Below are positions 1 through 15,210 of a stretch of 64,000 bases of DNA, piece after piece; the stretch's first letter is position 1, and every line of letters starts with the position of its first letter. This stretch comes from Rotaria sordida (lineage: Eukaryota > Rotifera > Eurotatoria > Philodinida > Philodinidae), in assembly GCA_905250125.1 (NCBI GenBank), contig CAJNOL010000392.1:1-64000 (forward strand). The letters run 5' to 3'. The notes beneath the pieces are model-generated. The model worked only from the letters and a program-made list of their open reading frames with translations. It had not been told where the DNA came from and did not search any database. The position numbers and the translations under genes are program-made.

Positions 1-189
1 TGAAATCAATCATTCATAAGCAGAAAAAAAAGTCTATTCATAAAATTGCATTTTGTCTTTTGTCTATACAAAATCTACTTCAATTCTACAGACAAATCGG
101 ACTAAATTATTTGAATATCTATGTTTTTTCGTTTGTTATAGAAAAGTTTGTTGTCATGGTAGTATTTCGAATTTCAGAAAAATACATCA

Positions 190-3100
190 ATGACTACGCA
201 GACAAATTTAAATAATAATCCATCATTATATACTGATCATTATTTAAGTGAAATTGATGATGATTTAACATCTATAAATGATTTTGATTTATTAAAATTT
301 CAATTAATACGTCAACGACAAATTTTATTTTCTTTTATTGAATTATTAATAAAAACTGAATTATCTTATGAAAATATTGTTTTACGTATTGATTATGAAA
401 ATTTATTAAATAAACAAAATCAATTAAATAATGAATATAATTTGCTTAAAAATGAATATCAACATTTAGGACAAACTTGTTTATATTTAATAAATAAAAC
501 ACATGATTTAATTGATGAACGAAATAAATATTATAATGAATGGCAAACAAATAAATCTTTATTAACACCAAGACCTGATTGGGATAAAGTATCAAATGTA
601 ATTGATGGTGGAATAGAACGATGGAAAATTTTATCGAATGAAAAATCGAGTGAACAATTAGTTGATATATTAATTAAAGAAATTATTAATGAAAATCAAA
701 TAGAAAAAATAAATGAACAAGATTATTTTGATGCAATTGGTGATGATTTATTAGTTTTACCATTTTTACGTATGCCAAAAAATACTCGAATACTTAATAG
801 ACGAATGAGACGACGTATGACAGGACTTTTAATTAAAGAAATTTGGTAAGAATTCTATTTAAATCAAAAAAGGTTTTTTTGTTTCGAATGTATATATCAA
901 ACATATTGAAATTCATTTCTTCAAAATAAATGTATAGAAATTAATTTCATCGCATCTTAAATAGACAATGTATACGATTTGAAATCGTTTTAACGGAAGA
1001 TTTTCAACAAAATGAAAATAAATAAAAGATTAATCCAAGAATTGTTCTATCCAATGACTAGATATTATTATCACAAGAAAGAGTCGAAAAAAAAACATAA
1101 AACATACTAATAGCAAATAATCGTTCATAGTGAGCGTCATTTAAAATGTATGAACGCATGTTTCAATATCTTAAAGCATTTAATTACAGCATTTTACAAT
1201 AGAAGAAACAATTGAAAAAGTTGTTAGAGGAATCCTGCGGAATTAAAATGTGAAATACAACATGCCTGCTGTTGCTAATCACAGGAAGATTGCTATATTC
1301 TATCTATTTTAGGACACATTTCTTTACTATCATTTTATTTAATCCTTCAGAAACGTAGTGAACAAGTATTTAATATATTAGAATGAGACGTTATTGATTA
1401 TATGTCAAAAATGTCTGTTGTAGCCTCTTGTACGAATACGACTTTTCACAACTGAATCCGAATAACTGTACCTGATGCCCGACCGAATCTAATCGACATC
1501 CAACAGATACTTTCACAGTCATAGTACGATTTTCAAACTTTTATTGTATATGAAAAAGTATACTATTTAGTTTCTTCCATAAACAGCGACAAAAAGAAGA
1601 GACCATCTCAAATTCTACAAAAAAGCAAGTAATTCAGGATTTACTTGGTATCTTTCTGCTTTCAAAGTCTGATCAATTCCATTAAGTATACGTTTGTTTG
1701 TTGTTGATGACATTGGAATGGAAGACAGTGTTAGTGTTAAATGTCATAAATTTTGGATACATACATGAATACTTTTTCCATCATTATAATAAATGTTCAT
1801 GTTTTTAATGGTTCATTTTTCTCTCCATGTATTCAGTCACTTCATCATATGGCATTTATTCTCAAGTGCAGTAAATTTTGCTCAATCTTGATCGAACCGA
1901 TTTTCACCTCTACGCTTTTATATAAATTAGTAGTTGGAAAAAATAAAAATATTTTGAAATGTCGAGATCTCATTAAGCGCCGAGTCATTTGAAGGATACT
2001 ATTTAGATCGTGTCTCACAGAACTGAATTCTATCGAAATTGGAATAAACAGATACAGGAGAATTTACAGAAACATTTTATGACTAAATGATTTATTTTAA
2101 AAGACAATAATAAACCTAGAAAATGTCTTTATATATATAAATAGGACAGACAAAATTAGAGATTCCGAAGATCATATCCGTCGAAATTTAAGTCGAACAA
2201 AAGAATCTAATTCTCCTGAATTATCATCTTCTGTACTTTCACCACTTCTACAAACGACACATTCACCATCAGATAATAATACAAATCAAAACAATAAAAC
2301 ATTAGCTGATCATGTAGCTGCTTATTTTGAAAAACGATTTAATTCTCATACGATCGCAATTGAAATGGGCTATAATCTAAATGATGCATGTCAACGTTAT
2401 CGTAATTCTGAACGAATTAATTTATTTTGGGGTATTATAACTGGACAAATAGAAGAAATGGTTTATCATCATCAAATGAAATCCATAAGTCAATTATTAC
2501 AACATTTAATAAAAATGAAAAAATTATTTTCAATTCAACAAGAATCATTACCATTAAAAGCTCGAAAAGCAATTGTTAGTGAACCAACTTCACCTCTTGC
2601 AGTAATAGCTAATCGTCGACTATCATCATTATCATTATTTTCTATGAAAGAACATCAAGAATCAAAAGGTACATATGATTTATTTTTTCATCGAATGAAC
2701 TAGTATCTATGCCCAATCACATGATATATTAATATTTTTAATAAAAAAAAAATGATAGAGATCAAATTGATTAAAGTTTTAGACGATCGATATTGACGAG
2801 TTCTCTCACGACGAAATTTCTTGAGGTGATAAAATGCTTTTGAGATTAGATTATGACAATTTTACTGAATTTCTGATCGAATGCAGAATATATCATCAAC
2901 AAATCTAATGTTGCTCATTTTAGCCTGAAATTTTGTTCATAAAGAGATTTCTTGATCTCGAACATACAGCTAAAGTTTCACTTAGAATGAATTTCTTCTT
3001 AATATATTCAATTCCTCATTAATACGCATATTTTAGAAAAGCTTCAGAAAACTCCAATTTTCTTATCAATCTGTTACCACAAGAAGAAAACATTCGTTCT

Positions 3101-5398
3101 CACTAAAAAATTTCCACTATACGATAAAAATTATAAGACTTCTTTATAGACAGAATTTTAAGTCGGAATGACAATATTGGGATTTTGATGATATCCCTTA
3201 CACTAGATCGGAAATTCAATAAAATTGTCATAACTCGAGAAAAAAAAACAATAAGTAGGCGAAATATTATAGGCTTTGCTTAATCTCAGTAGACTTTACC
3301 TAATAAAAATAAATCTTGTCTCAAAAGCTTTTTTATCTCTTCGGGAGATTCTTAGGTCAGTTAATATTATATTTATCGTCGTATTATATTAGAAGATCAC
3401 TTGAATAACTGATGATAATAAAGACTATTGAATAAGAAAGAAGCAAAACTAATCATAATTATGATGCTGAAAGATATTAAACAATAAAGATCCATAAGAA
3501 TACTAGATTAGTGTAAGATAGAAACATAACGATAAATAATCTCAATCGGTAACAATTCCATCTGTGTCAAGCGATAGAGATTTGAGATTTTCACTGTCAA
3601 AAAACAAACAAACTAAGGTACATCAAACTGAATGACACTGAATAACTCAATACATGAAAATATTTCTCAATTTTCACTTTGAAAATTCAAAGAATTTAGT
3701 CGTAATACCCTAGTATAGAAGATAATGGTTCCAATATCAAATTTATATCTATCACTATTTATCTATTAGTCGAGCCTAGAAACACAACATCTGACCGTGG
3801 TATTTAGTCGAAGATCAGGAAAATTATTAACATAAAAAAACTTCAGATTCTAAAAAAATGTCTATCGTGTACCGTTAGTAATCCAAATAAATTGGTATAT
3901 TTTGTTTCATCCTTTTCAATAATAAAAACTTTAGCTATTTGTCTTGTTCCTATAAAAAAATGGGGTATTAGTAAATTATGCAAATAGAAAGCAAACGCAG
4001 ATCTGGTTTTATCAACACGTAGAGCTTCCTGAATTATGCTCACAACTACCTCCTTTTAATAAATGTTCAAGGAGACTTTCATCATTCAATTTGTCTCAAT
4101 AACTATGAGCATCCACCAACATCGGAAAAGCATCTGTAAAAATCTACGAACATCGACGATTCGAAAGTTCTGGGATAAATAAAACGATCAGGATGTCTTT
4201 TAAGATTTATCTAAAGACGATATTTGTGTAATTTACTAATATTCTGAGAAGTGTATGGTACCCATTTAATATAACGTCGGAAATAGTAATTCATCGATCT
4301 TCTCTGACTCAATCCTAAAAGAGGATTTTAGAACACAATATTGATTCGAATTCTTATTAATGTGAAATAGAACATAAAAGGAAAAATAAAAATTCTATTG
4401 ACTCTTCTGATTGATTAATCGATCACGCGATAATTTTCTTTCAAAATTGGAAATAAAATCAGTGCTGAGCTAAATACTCGAAGTACTCATATTCGGTCAA
4501 TTCAGTGACAACTACTAATATCATTGTAACAATCTATTTCGCGAAGTCTCACAATCAAGTTTTCAAGTCACATCCGTATTCCTAGAAGGACGATCATATT
4601 TTTGTTGACCTCGTAGAGGAATATGGGACGACTAGAAAAATTGATCCAGAAGTGTTGTGAAATGAACCTCTGCTATGTTATTGGGTGTGACTACTGGATT
4701 GATTTCAACACAGAAACAATGAAAACATTTTTGAGAGCAGAAAAGCGGCCTTATCCGCTTTCGTCGTTTTAGATAAAATGTTTTGTATTAAAGTGGTGTC
4801 ATGTATCGATTTCTTCCGTTCAAAGATGAAGTAAATATAACATTACTCGGAATTCTCGTTCTTGAGTGTGATTTTTGCTGTATTGGTACTCAACAAAGTT
4901 CGTACTTGCTCAGTTTTAAATAAAATATTATATTTAGTTTTACATCATCAATTTGTAATGACTAATGAACAATTTCTTGAAGCATTAAAAATTTTTTATC
5001 CAAATAAAACTTCATCACAAATTGATGAATTATTTCAATCTGCTAAACATGATCTTAAATATTCAAATGAATCAATAGAATTTAGTTTATTATTTATGGA
5101 AGATGATGAAACTCGTTTTAGTGAATTTCTTTCAACATTAATTAAACAAATTAATCAAGAAAAAAATTTTTATGTTGAACAAATTAAACAAATTCTTCTC
5201 GGTTATCCATTAATAACAGTATCACAATTTTGTCGTGCTATTTATATGATTGATCCAAATATAGATCAAAATGAATTACATCGTTATATTCAATGGGTTT
5301 TTTCAATAAAAAATTTTCATTCATTACAACAAATAAAACCTTTAGATTTAGAAGATTTATTAAGACGTTTAGAAAATTGTGCCTGTTTTAAACATTAA
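190..5398 (+). CDS. TSNAXIP1: TSNAXIP1-like ciliary/spermatid coiled-coil protein, 3 exons
   Basis: Exons 190-845, 2145-2668 and 4938-5398 join in phase to a 546-residue protein; human TSNAXIP1 is about 658. The first exon is coiled coil followed by TPRPDW and GIERWKIL...SSEQLVDIL, matching the human TPRPDW...GPERWQ...SDQLVDVL block. Exon 2 carries a helical segment (ADHVAAYFEKRF), and exon 3 an EF-hand-like C-terminus (EQFLEALKIFYP, LFMEDDETRF, IDPNIDQNELHRYI) that aligns with the human tail. The family is known as a partner of TRAX in male germ cells and occurs with ciliary genes; the role here is inferred. The start ATG lies 12 bases after a TTTCAG acceptor (ends 177), so the 5' end may be trans-spliced or have a 5'UTR intron. 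AATAAA lies at about 5415. Both introns are unusually long (1.3 and 2.3 kb). Confidence 0.85.
846..2144 (+). other. Long intron 1 of the TSNAXIP1-like gene
   Basis: 1.3 kb between donor GTAAG (846) and acceptor ATAG (ends 2144). It holds a fragment of an interspersed repeat at about 1224-1380, also seen near 7518 and 54829, and otherwise AT-rich sequence with no credible gene. The 79-codon ORF at 1753-1992 has no recognisable features. Confidence 0.75.
1224..1380. repeat. Partial interspersed repeat in TSNAXIP1-like intron 1
   Basis: GGAATTAAAATGTGAAATAC, GTTGCTAATCACAGGAAGAT, ATCTATTTTAGGACACATTT and ATCCTTCAGAAACG match 54829-54975 and 7518-7640. Confidence 0.6.
2669..4937 (+). other. Long intron 2 of the TSNAXIP1-like gene
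   Basis: 2.27 kb from donor GTACAT (2669) to acceptor TTTAG (ends 4937). The phase (one base left over, two bases supplied) and the match to human TSNAXIP1 on both sides support one intron. No gene, RNA or repeat boundary was recognised inside it; the short ORF at 3843-4043 on the - strand looks like chance. Confidence 0.65.
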
Positions 5399-5471
5399 AC
5401 GCTATCATTATACAAATAAACCTGTGATAAAGAAAGATTTTCCAAAAGAATGAAAAAAAAAAAACATGTTC

Positions 5472-10498
<5,027 letters not shown>

Positions 10499-10839
10499 TG
10501 AACAAACAACCAATATATATATTTCTAGGTCTTTAACAAATCAATGATCAGTATTCATTCTTGAATAGAATGTCATGGAAACGAAACAAAAAACCATTTT
10601 ATACAAAAAAACAAAAATTTATGAAAATAAAAATAAAATCAAATTTAATAATTTTTTCATATAAAAAAAAAAATAAAATTCTCTTTTTTTTTCTATTGTT
10701 CATCACTGACCTCTTTATTCCAATTGGTTAGAAAATAAACTGCACTGATTCATGACCTATAATGCGAAAAGAGAAAGAAAAAATAAGAACGAGACGAATT
10801 TTTTTTTTTTTATTCACTCACGAGTTAGCTTAAGATAAA
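10499..10839. promoter_or_regulatory. Shared divergent promoter region CCDC77 / VPS37
   Basis: 341 bases separate the CCDC77 ATG (- strand) from the VPS37 ATG (+ strand). The stretch is strongly AT-rich with long A and T runs (10660-10695, 10798-10812). ATTGG (10716-10725) could be an inverted CCAAT box. No TATA box is obvious. Because the genes are head to head, both promoters must lie here or within the genes. Confidence 0.55.
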
Positions 10840-13800
10840 ATGATGAACGGTTATTATAACTATAATGACGGCGGATTAAATGAAGCACGTGGACGTATCA
10901 GTCAAATGAGTGTTGAAGAGTTAAAAAAATTAATGAATAGTGATGAAGAAGTAACAAAACTTGTATTAAGTCTATCTGAAGTATATAAGAATTTATTATC
11001 TTTTGAATATATCAATTTTTTATTTTCTTTAAGACTCAACAAATGAACACAATTAAAGAAAGTTTAAAAGATACTATAAAACGTTTAGCCTTATCTAATC
11101 TTGATAAAGAACCAATACTTATTCATGAAAAACAAAAACTCGCTCAATTACATGATGAACTTCGTAAAATTCGAGAAAAATATGATAGTATTCGAGGAAA
11201 ATATGGTAATATTTATTTGAAACTTTATTTTTTGAATTTTGAAATTATATTTTTCATAATAGATGATCAAACTGGTGAAACAAATCCAGATATGATTTAT
11301 GTATTATTACAAACAGCTGCATCGGATCTTGAACGAGCAACAGAAGTATGTAAAAGTTAAATTTTTCCTCAGACTTAAAATATTATTTTCATTTCTGATT
11401 CAACACAAGGAATGTGTATTTCATTTTTTTTTGTTCATAAAATAACTTCTATGATTAGGAATGTGCGCTTCCAGTGTAAATACTGACTCCATCGATGTCG
11501 ACGTTCAGTGAAACGCTGTCACATCGACGCTGATTTTCATTGACTACAATTTATATACAGAATACTATGACATATTGCGGTTAGAAACTATGAATGCACA
11601 TAAATTTTTGACTAGATGGAAGTATTTCATTTTAATAATGCCTGTTTTTTTTTCTTAAATCTGATTTTATTCAATGTGATATTTGGTTAGCAAATAAGGG
11701 AGTTATCTTTTCACTATCTTCATAGAACATACGTCATGTTTTCTATCCTTTGTTCTTTTATCTCTTTTTTTTTTACGCTCTCTTTGCTTCTGACTATTTA
11801 CTAATTCATTATTCCATTTTAATTTTGACTGGTGTAATGGAAAAGTAAAATCGATAGTCTTCAGCATTCTCTTATACATTTTGTCGTTCGATACATCATA
11901 TTACGCAGTTGAATAAAGGACAAGAAACAAGCTGCTTTCTTTTTTCTTTTAGCTTCGATCGTTTCTATCCGGGGGTGTGGGTGCGAATGCTCGTCGCCAC
12001 ACCCACACTTTTTTATGTATTTTGAGATTATTTTATCGTCATTATGTATAATATCAATCATTTTAGAAAAAAACAATTTAAACCGATAAATGAGAACTGT
12101 CCGTATTATAAATGGACACATTGATTATATAAATCATAAAAATTTATAAACTTGCAAAAGTGACAATTAGCTTACCGACATTAAATAAACTGTGAAAAGC
12201 TCCCATCTTCTTTAGACGAATCGTAGATTTACGATAGAAATTTACAAATTTGCATATAACTTCGAATCAAACTGGAAGATGTGCTCCATATTCTCATTGC
12301 AGTTTAAAATTAAAACATTAAATCAGTTAGAAAGTTTATCATTTTTTGATTGATCAGTACTTTTATATCTTTCTTAAATATTTTGCCAAAAACAGTTATC
12401 CATAATGCGTAAAAATAACGAAAGCAATGGATATTCAATAGGAAGACTCTAGATTGAAAACGTCATTTATGTGTTAATAATAAAGCTAACAGCGAAGTCG
12501 ACCGTAATATTCAAAATTATAGATAGACTAAATTTATATTTTTAAGGAGGATTAATGCACTCACTCTACTACTTTTCGTTGAAATTTATAAATAAAAGCA
12601 TAGCAAGCGTATACTCTTACAGAATCGGTGTACTGATGTTTCACTGAATGCCGGTGCTGCAGTGTACCAATGATTTTCAGTGCCAGTTTAGTCACAGTGA
12701 CATTGATGTAGTGCTCAATGTGTCGGTGACGTCAGTTCTAAGTAAATCGAAACCGCACATTCCTAGCTATGACATAATCTTATTAAATTTACATTAGAAT
12801 TTATATTTATCGAGAATAAAGAGAACATTGATCAAAAGTGTATATTTTCTCGTCGAGAAATAAATAGCTCAACATCTAGTGTTTTTATATGAGCTAGATT
12901 TGTGTTAAGAGTGATTAAGTGTTTTAACTTAAAGATTTTGTTCATAATTTATTTTAATCTTTCATTCATTTTGAAAGGTCTTAGCTACGATTTAGAATTT
13001 ACCATATGAAAGGATATTTCTTATCTAATGTTTCTGATATTCAAACAAGCGAATTGATTTAGTTTAAAAGAAGATACAATATAGAAACACCCGACTATTT
13101 AGTCAGATAACGTAATCTTATAATTGAAATATGCAGCATAAATCAAATTTGGAAATTGAACTACTTTTCATGTCTCGAACTAGAACTTTAATGCCTGTAA
13201 AAACGACATGAGAGATAAATGAAGTTATCTATTGAATTGTACAAGCAAGATGTATTGTTACAGTATTCTGAATTCATGAGTATTATCATTCATTAAGAGG
13301 AACTTTACACGGTTAAATTAATCATTGATTAATTTCAATGAGTCAGATGTAATCATTATTTGTAGCTTATATTGTTAATTTTGATCAATAGTTAATACTG
13401 TTCTATTTGAAAAATACTCAGATTAATTACTTTGTGCAATTTACACTTCACTCAACCTTATGTATGAATGAGAAGTGCCATTGAATTGAAGAAATGTTTT
13501 GTTTTTTTGTTTCTTGTCTAAAGGAAAGTTACAAATAACTAAATATCGTTTTACAAAAAGGCGGACGAAAATTTTTTTAAATAACTTTTGATAGAGAACT
13601 GCAGTTTTCACCTTTGGCTAGAGAAGATAAGGACGCATCGAATCATATATTACAAGTTTTTTCGACCTAGTTTTTTTTTAAGGTTTTCAATCGACCTTGT
13701 TGAAAAGGAACGTACCTTGTGAGGTGACTATAGTGAATTATCAATTATCAAGTGTGCATCTGAACCATCAATGAAAGATTTTCAGTCGATTTTTCAAGGA

Positions 13801-14391
13801 ATTGCTGTGAAGAAAATCACATTTTTGTCATTTTTATGTTAAATGGAGCCATTCTTCCGATACATTTTAAATAAATTTGATTAATAAAACATCTTATGAT
13901 TCGATACGACTTCATCTCCTCTTTTCAATGGTAAAAACCACAGCTCTGTCTCAAAAGTTATTAAAAAAATTCCCACCCGCCTCTCTTTTTGTGAAATGAG
14001 CATTAATTTAGTAAATCTTTTTGCGGTTTCGATCCGTTACAAGGTGCATATATTTTTCTTGAGTAAAACAATAAAGTTCATACGGGGTAGCTAATTGTGA
14101 AGTCTAGTTTTAATTTATATTTTCTTCTACTATAAATGATATTCGACATGATCATACTGAAAACTCATGTATTGTTTTTTTTCTTTGTAATTTTAGCAAA
14201 CTGCTGAAGATTTTTTTTATGGTGAAAAAACAGAAGAAGAAGTCACAGATTTCGAACGTCGTTTTATTGAAGATCGAAAACGAGCACATGAACTGAAAAT
14301 AACAGCTGAAAAATTTCATGAATTAATGCAAATGTCCCAAGCAACAAGTTATTTAAGTTCCAATCAATATATGCGTACTAGTGGATATTAA
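10840..14391 (+). CDS. VPS37: VPS37, ESCRT-I subunit (Mod(r) domain), 4 exons
   Basis: Exons 10840-10980, 11034-11205, 11263-11345 and 14197-14391 join in phase to 196 residues, close to the size of metazoan VPS37 cores. The protein is a helical Mod(r)-type domain: MSVEELKKLMNSDEE, then LALSNLDKEPILIHEKQKLA, then LQTAASDLERATEQTAED and the charged C-terminal helix VTDFERRFIEDRKRAHELKI. By family knowledge it assembles with TSG101, VPS28 and MVB12/UBAP1 on endosomes to sort ubiquitinated cargo. The start has two tandem ATGs (10840, 10843). The last intron (11346-14196, 2.85 kb) is filled with transposon-like repeats. It is the first gene of a tight + strand series of four; AATAAA at about 14445 lies 54 bases after the stop. 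The paralogue (A-D) cannot be assigned. Confidence 0.85.
11458..12763. mobile_element. Non-autonomous element with GGAATGTGCG terminal inverted repeats
   Basis: Inside VPS37 intron 3. The left end GGAATGTGCG (11458) is matched by CGCACATTCC at the right end (to 12763), both flanked by TA, as for a TA target-site duplication. A further block, TTCAGTGAAAC, recurs inverted some 45-110 bases inward. No transposase ORF is present; the ORF at 11861-12121 has no recognisable domain. A G-rich hairpin (GGGTGTGG...CCACACCC) lies at about 11972-12008. Confidence 0.6.
13556..13985. mobile_element. MITE-like inverted-repeat element, GGCGGGTGG-type ends
   Basis: Inside VPS37 intron 3. The left end GGCGGACGAAAATTTTTTTA is mirrored by the right end TTAAAAAAATTCCCACCCGC. 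Both arms continue with AACTTTTGA, a block near CTGCAGTTTTCACCTTT and a further match near CATCGAATCATA. The same sequence family recurs at 54985-55400 in an SF1 intron. No coding capacity. Confidence 0.6.
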
Positions 14392-14596
14392 TAAATGACA
14401 ACAAGTCTCTCTATTTATCTATTTATTTCCTTCTTTAATATTTTAATAAATACAAAAACTAAGCCAACGAATGTTTAATGTATTAGTGTATAACCTTCTT
14501 CTTCTTTCTTTGTTCTTGTCACGTGCATATTTTCATTATTTTTTATTGATTAATTACAATGTGATCTATATCACTGAATATATATACATATATATA

Positions 14597-14618
14597 TTTT
14601 TTTTTTTCAGATAAAATA
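14597..14618 (+). promoter_or_regulatory. Splice acceptor just upstream of the GNAT start (possible trans-splice site)
   Basis: A long T run followed by CAG (ends 14610) and then ATAAAATA before the ATG. It looks like a 3' splice site. With only 227 bases back to the VPS37 stop, a spliced-leader acceptor is at least as likely as a 5'UTR intron. Confidence 0.5.
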
Positions 14619-15146
14619 ATGTTAGAAATTCGTCGAGAACAAGAGTCGGATAAAGATGAAGTATTTCGAATACATCAGGATAGTTTTCAACGTGATGATG
14701 AAGCTCAACTTGTTGAAAATCTTCGAAAAAATAGTCAATTTAATACAAATCTTTCATTTGTTGTATTAATTGATAATAAAATTGTAGGACATCTTTTATT
14801 TACACCTATTAAAATTAATTATTCATTGTCATCAAAATCAATTTCGAGTCTTGCACTTGCACCTATTTCAATTTTGACTGAATATCAAAGACAAGGAATT
14901 GGTAGTAAATTAATTGAGTATGGATTAAATGAACTTAAATTACAAGATTTTTCATCAATCATTGTTCTTGGTCATGAGCATTATTATCCACGTTTTGGTT
15001 TTGTACCTGCTAGAAAGTATAACATTCGAGCTCCATTTCCTCTTGATAATGATGATTGTTTTATGGCACTTGAATTAAAACCTCAAACATTTCCACTAAA
15101 TGATGGAGAAGGAGTTGTGCAATATTTACCAGAATTTGGCTTATAA
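14619..15146 (+). CDS. GNAT-family N-acetyltransferase (YhbS-like), intronless
   Basis: 175 codons, one exon. The GNAT fold is visible in order: N-terminal IRREQESDKDEVFRIH, beta strands around FVVLIDNKIVGHLLF, the acetyl-CoA loop at QRQGIGSKLIE (Q/R-x-x-G-x-G/A type), then IIVLGHEHYYPRFGF, the YYxRFGF signature typical of bacterial YhbS-like acetyltransferases. It should transfer acetyl from acetyl-CoA to an unknown small-molecule or protein amine. The start ATG sits 8 bases after a strong polypyrimidine-CAG acceptor (ends 14610) although no 5' exon is seen. It lies 227 bases after VPS37 and 64 before the RAD51AP1-like gene. Lack of introns between intron-rich neighbours and the bacterial-type signature make it a horizontal-transfer candidate; an intron-poor native gene is the alternative. 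Confidence 0.82.
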   Translation: MLEIRREQESDKDEVFRIHQDSFQRDDEAQLVENLRKNSQFNTNLSFVVLIDNKIVGHLLFTPIKINYSLSSKSISSLALAPISILTEYQRQGIGSKLIEYGLNELKLQDFSSIIVLGHEHYYPRFGFVPARKYNIRAPFPLDNDDCFMALELKPQTFPLNDGEGVVQYLPEFGL

Positions 15147-15210
15147 ACATCTTTTGTTTTTTTTTTTGATTTAATTAATTTATATTTTTTGTAGATAATT
15201 AATAATAATT

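Noticed and set aside
11861..12121. 86-codon - strand ORF with a His/Cys-rich stretch
   Set aside because: The His/Pro run is the translation of a TG-rich hairpin inside a transposon-like element.
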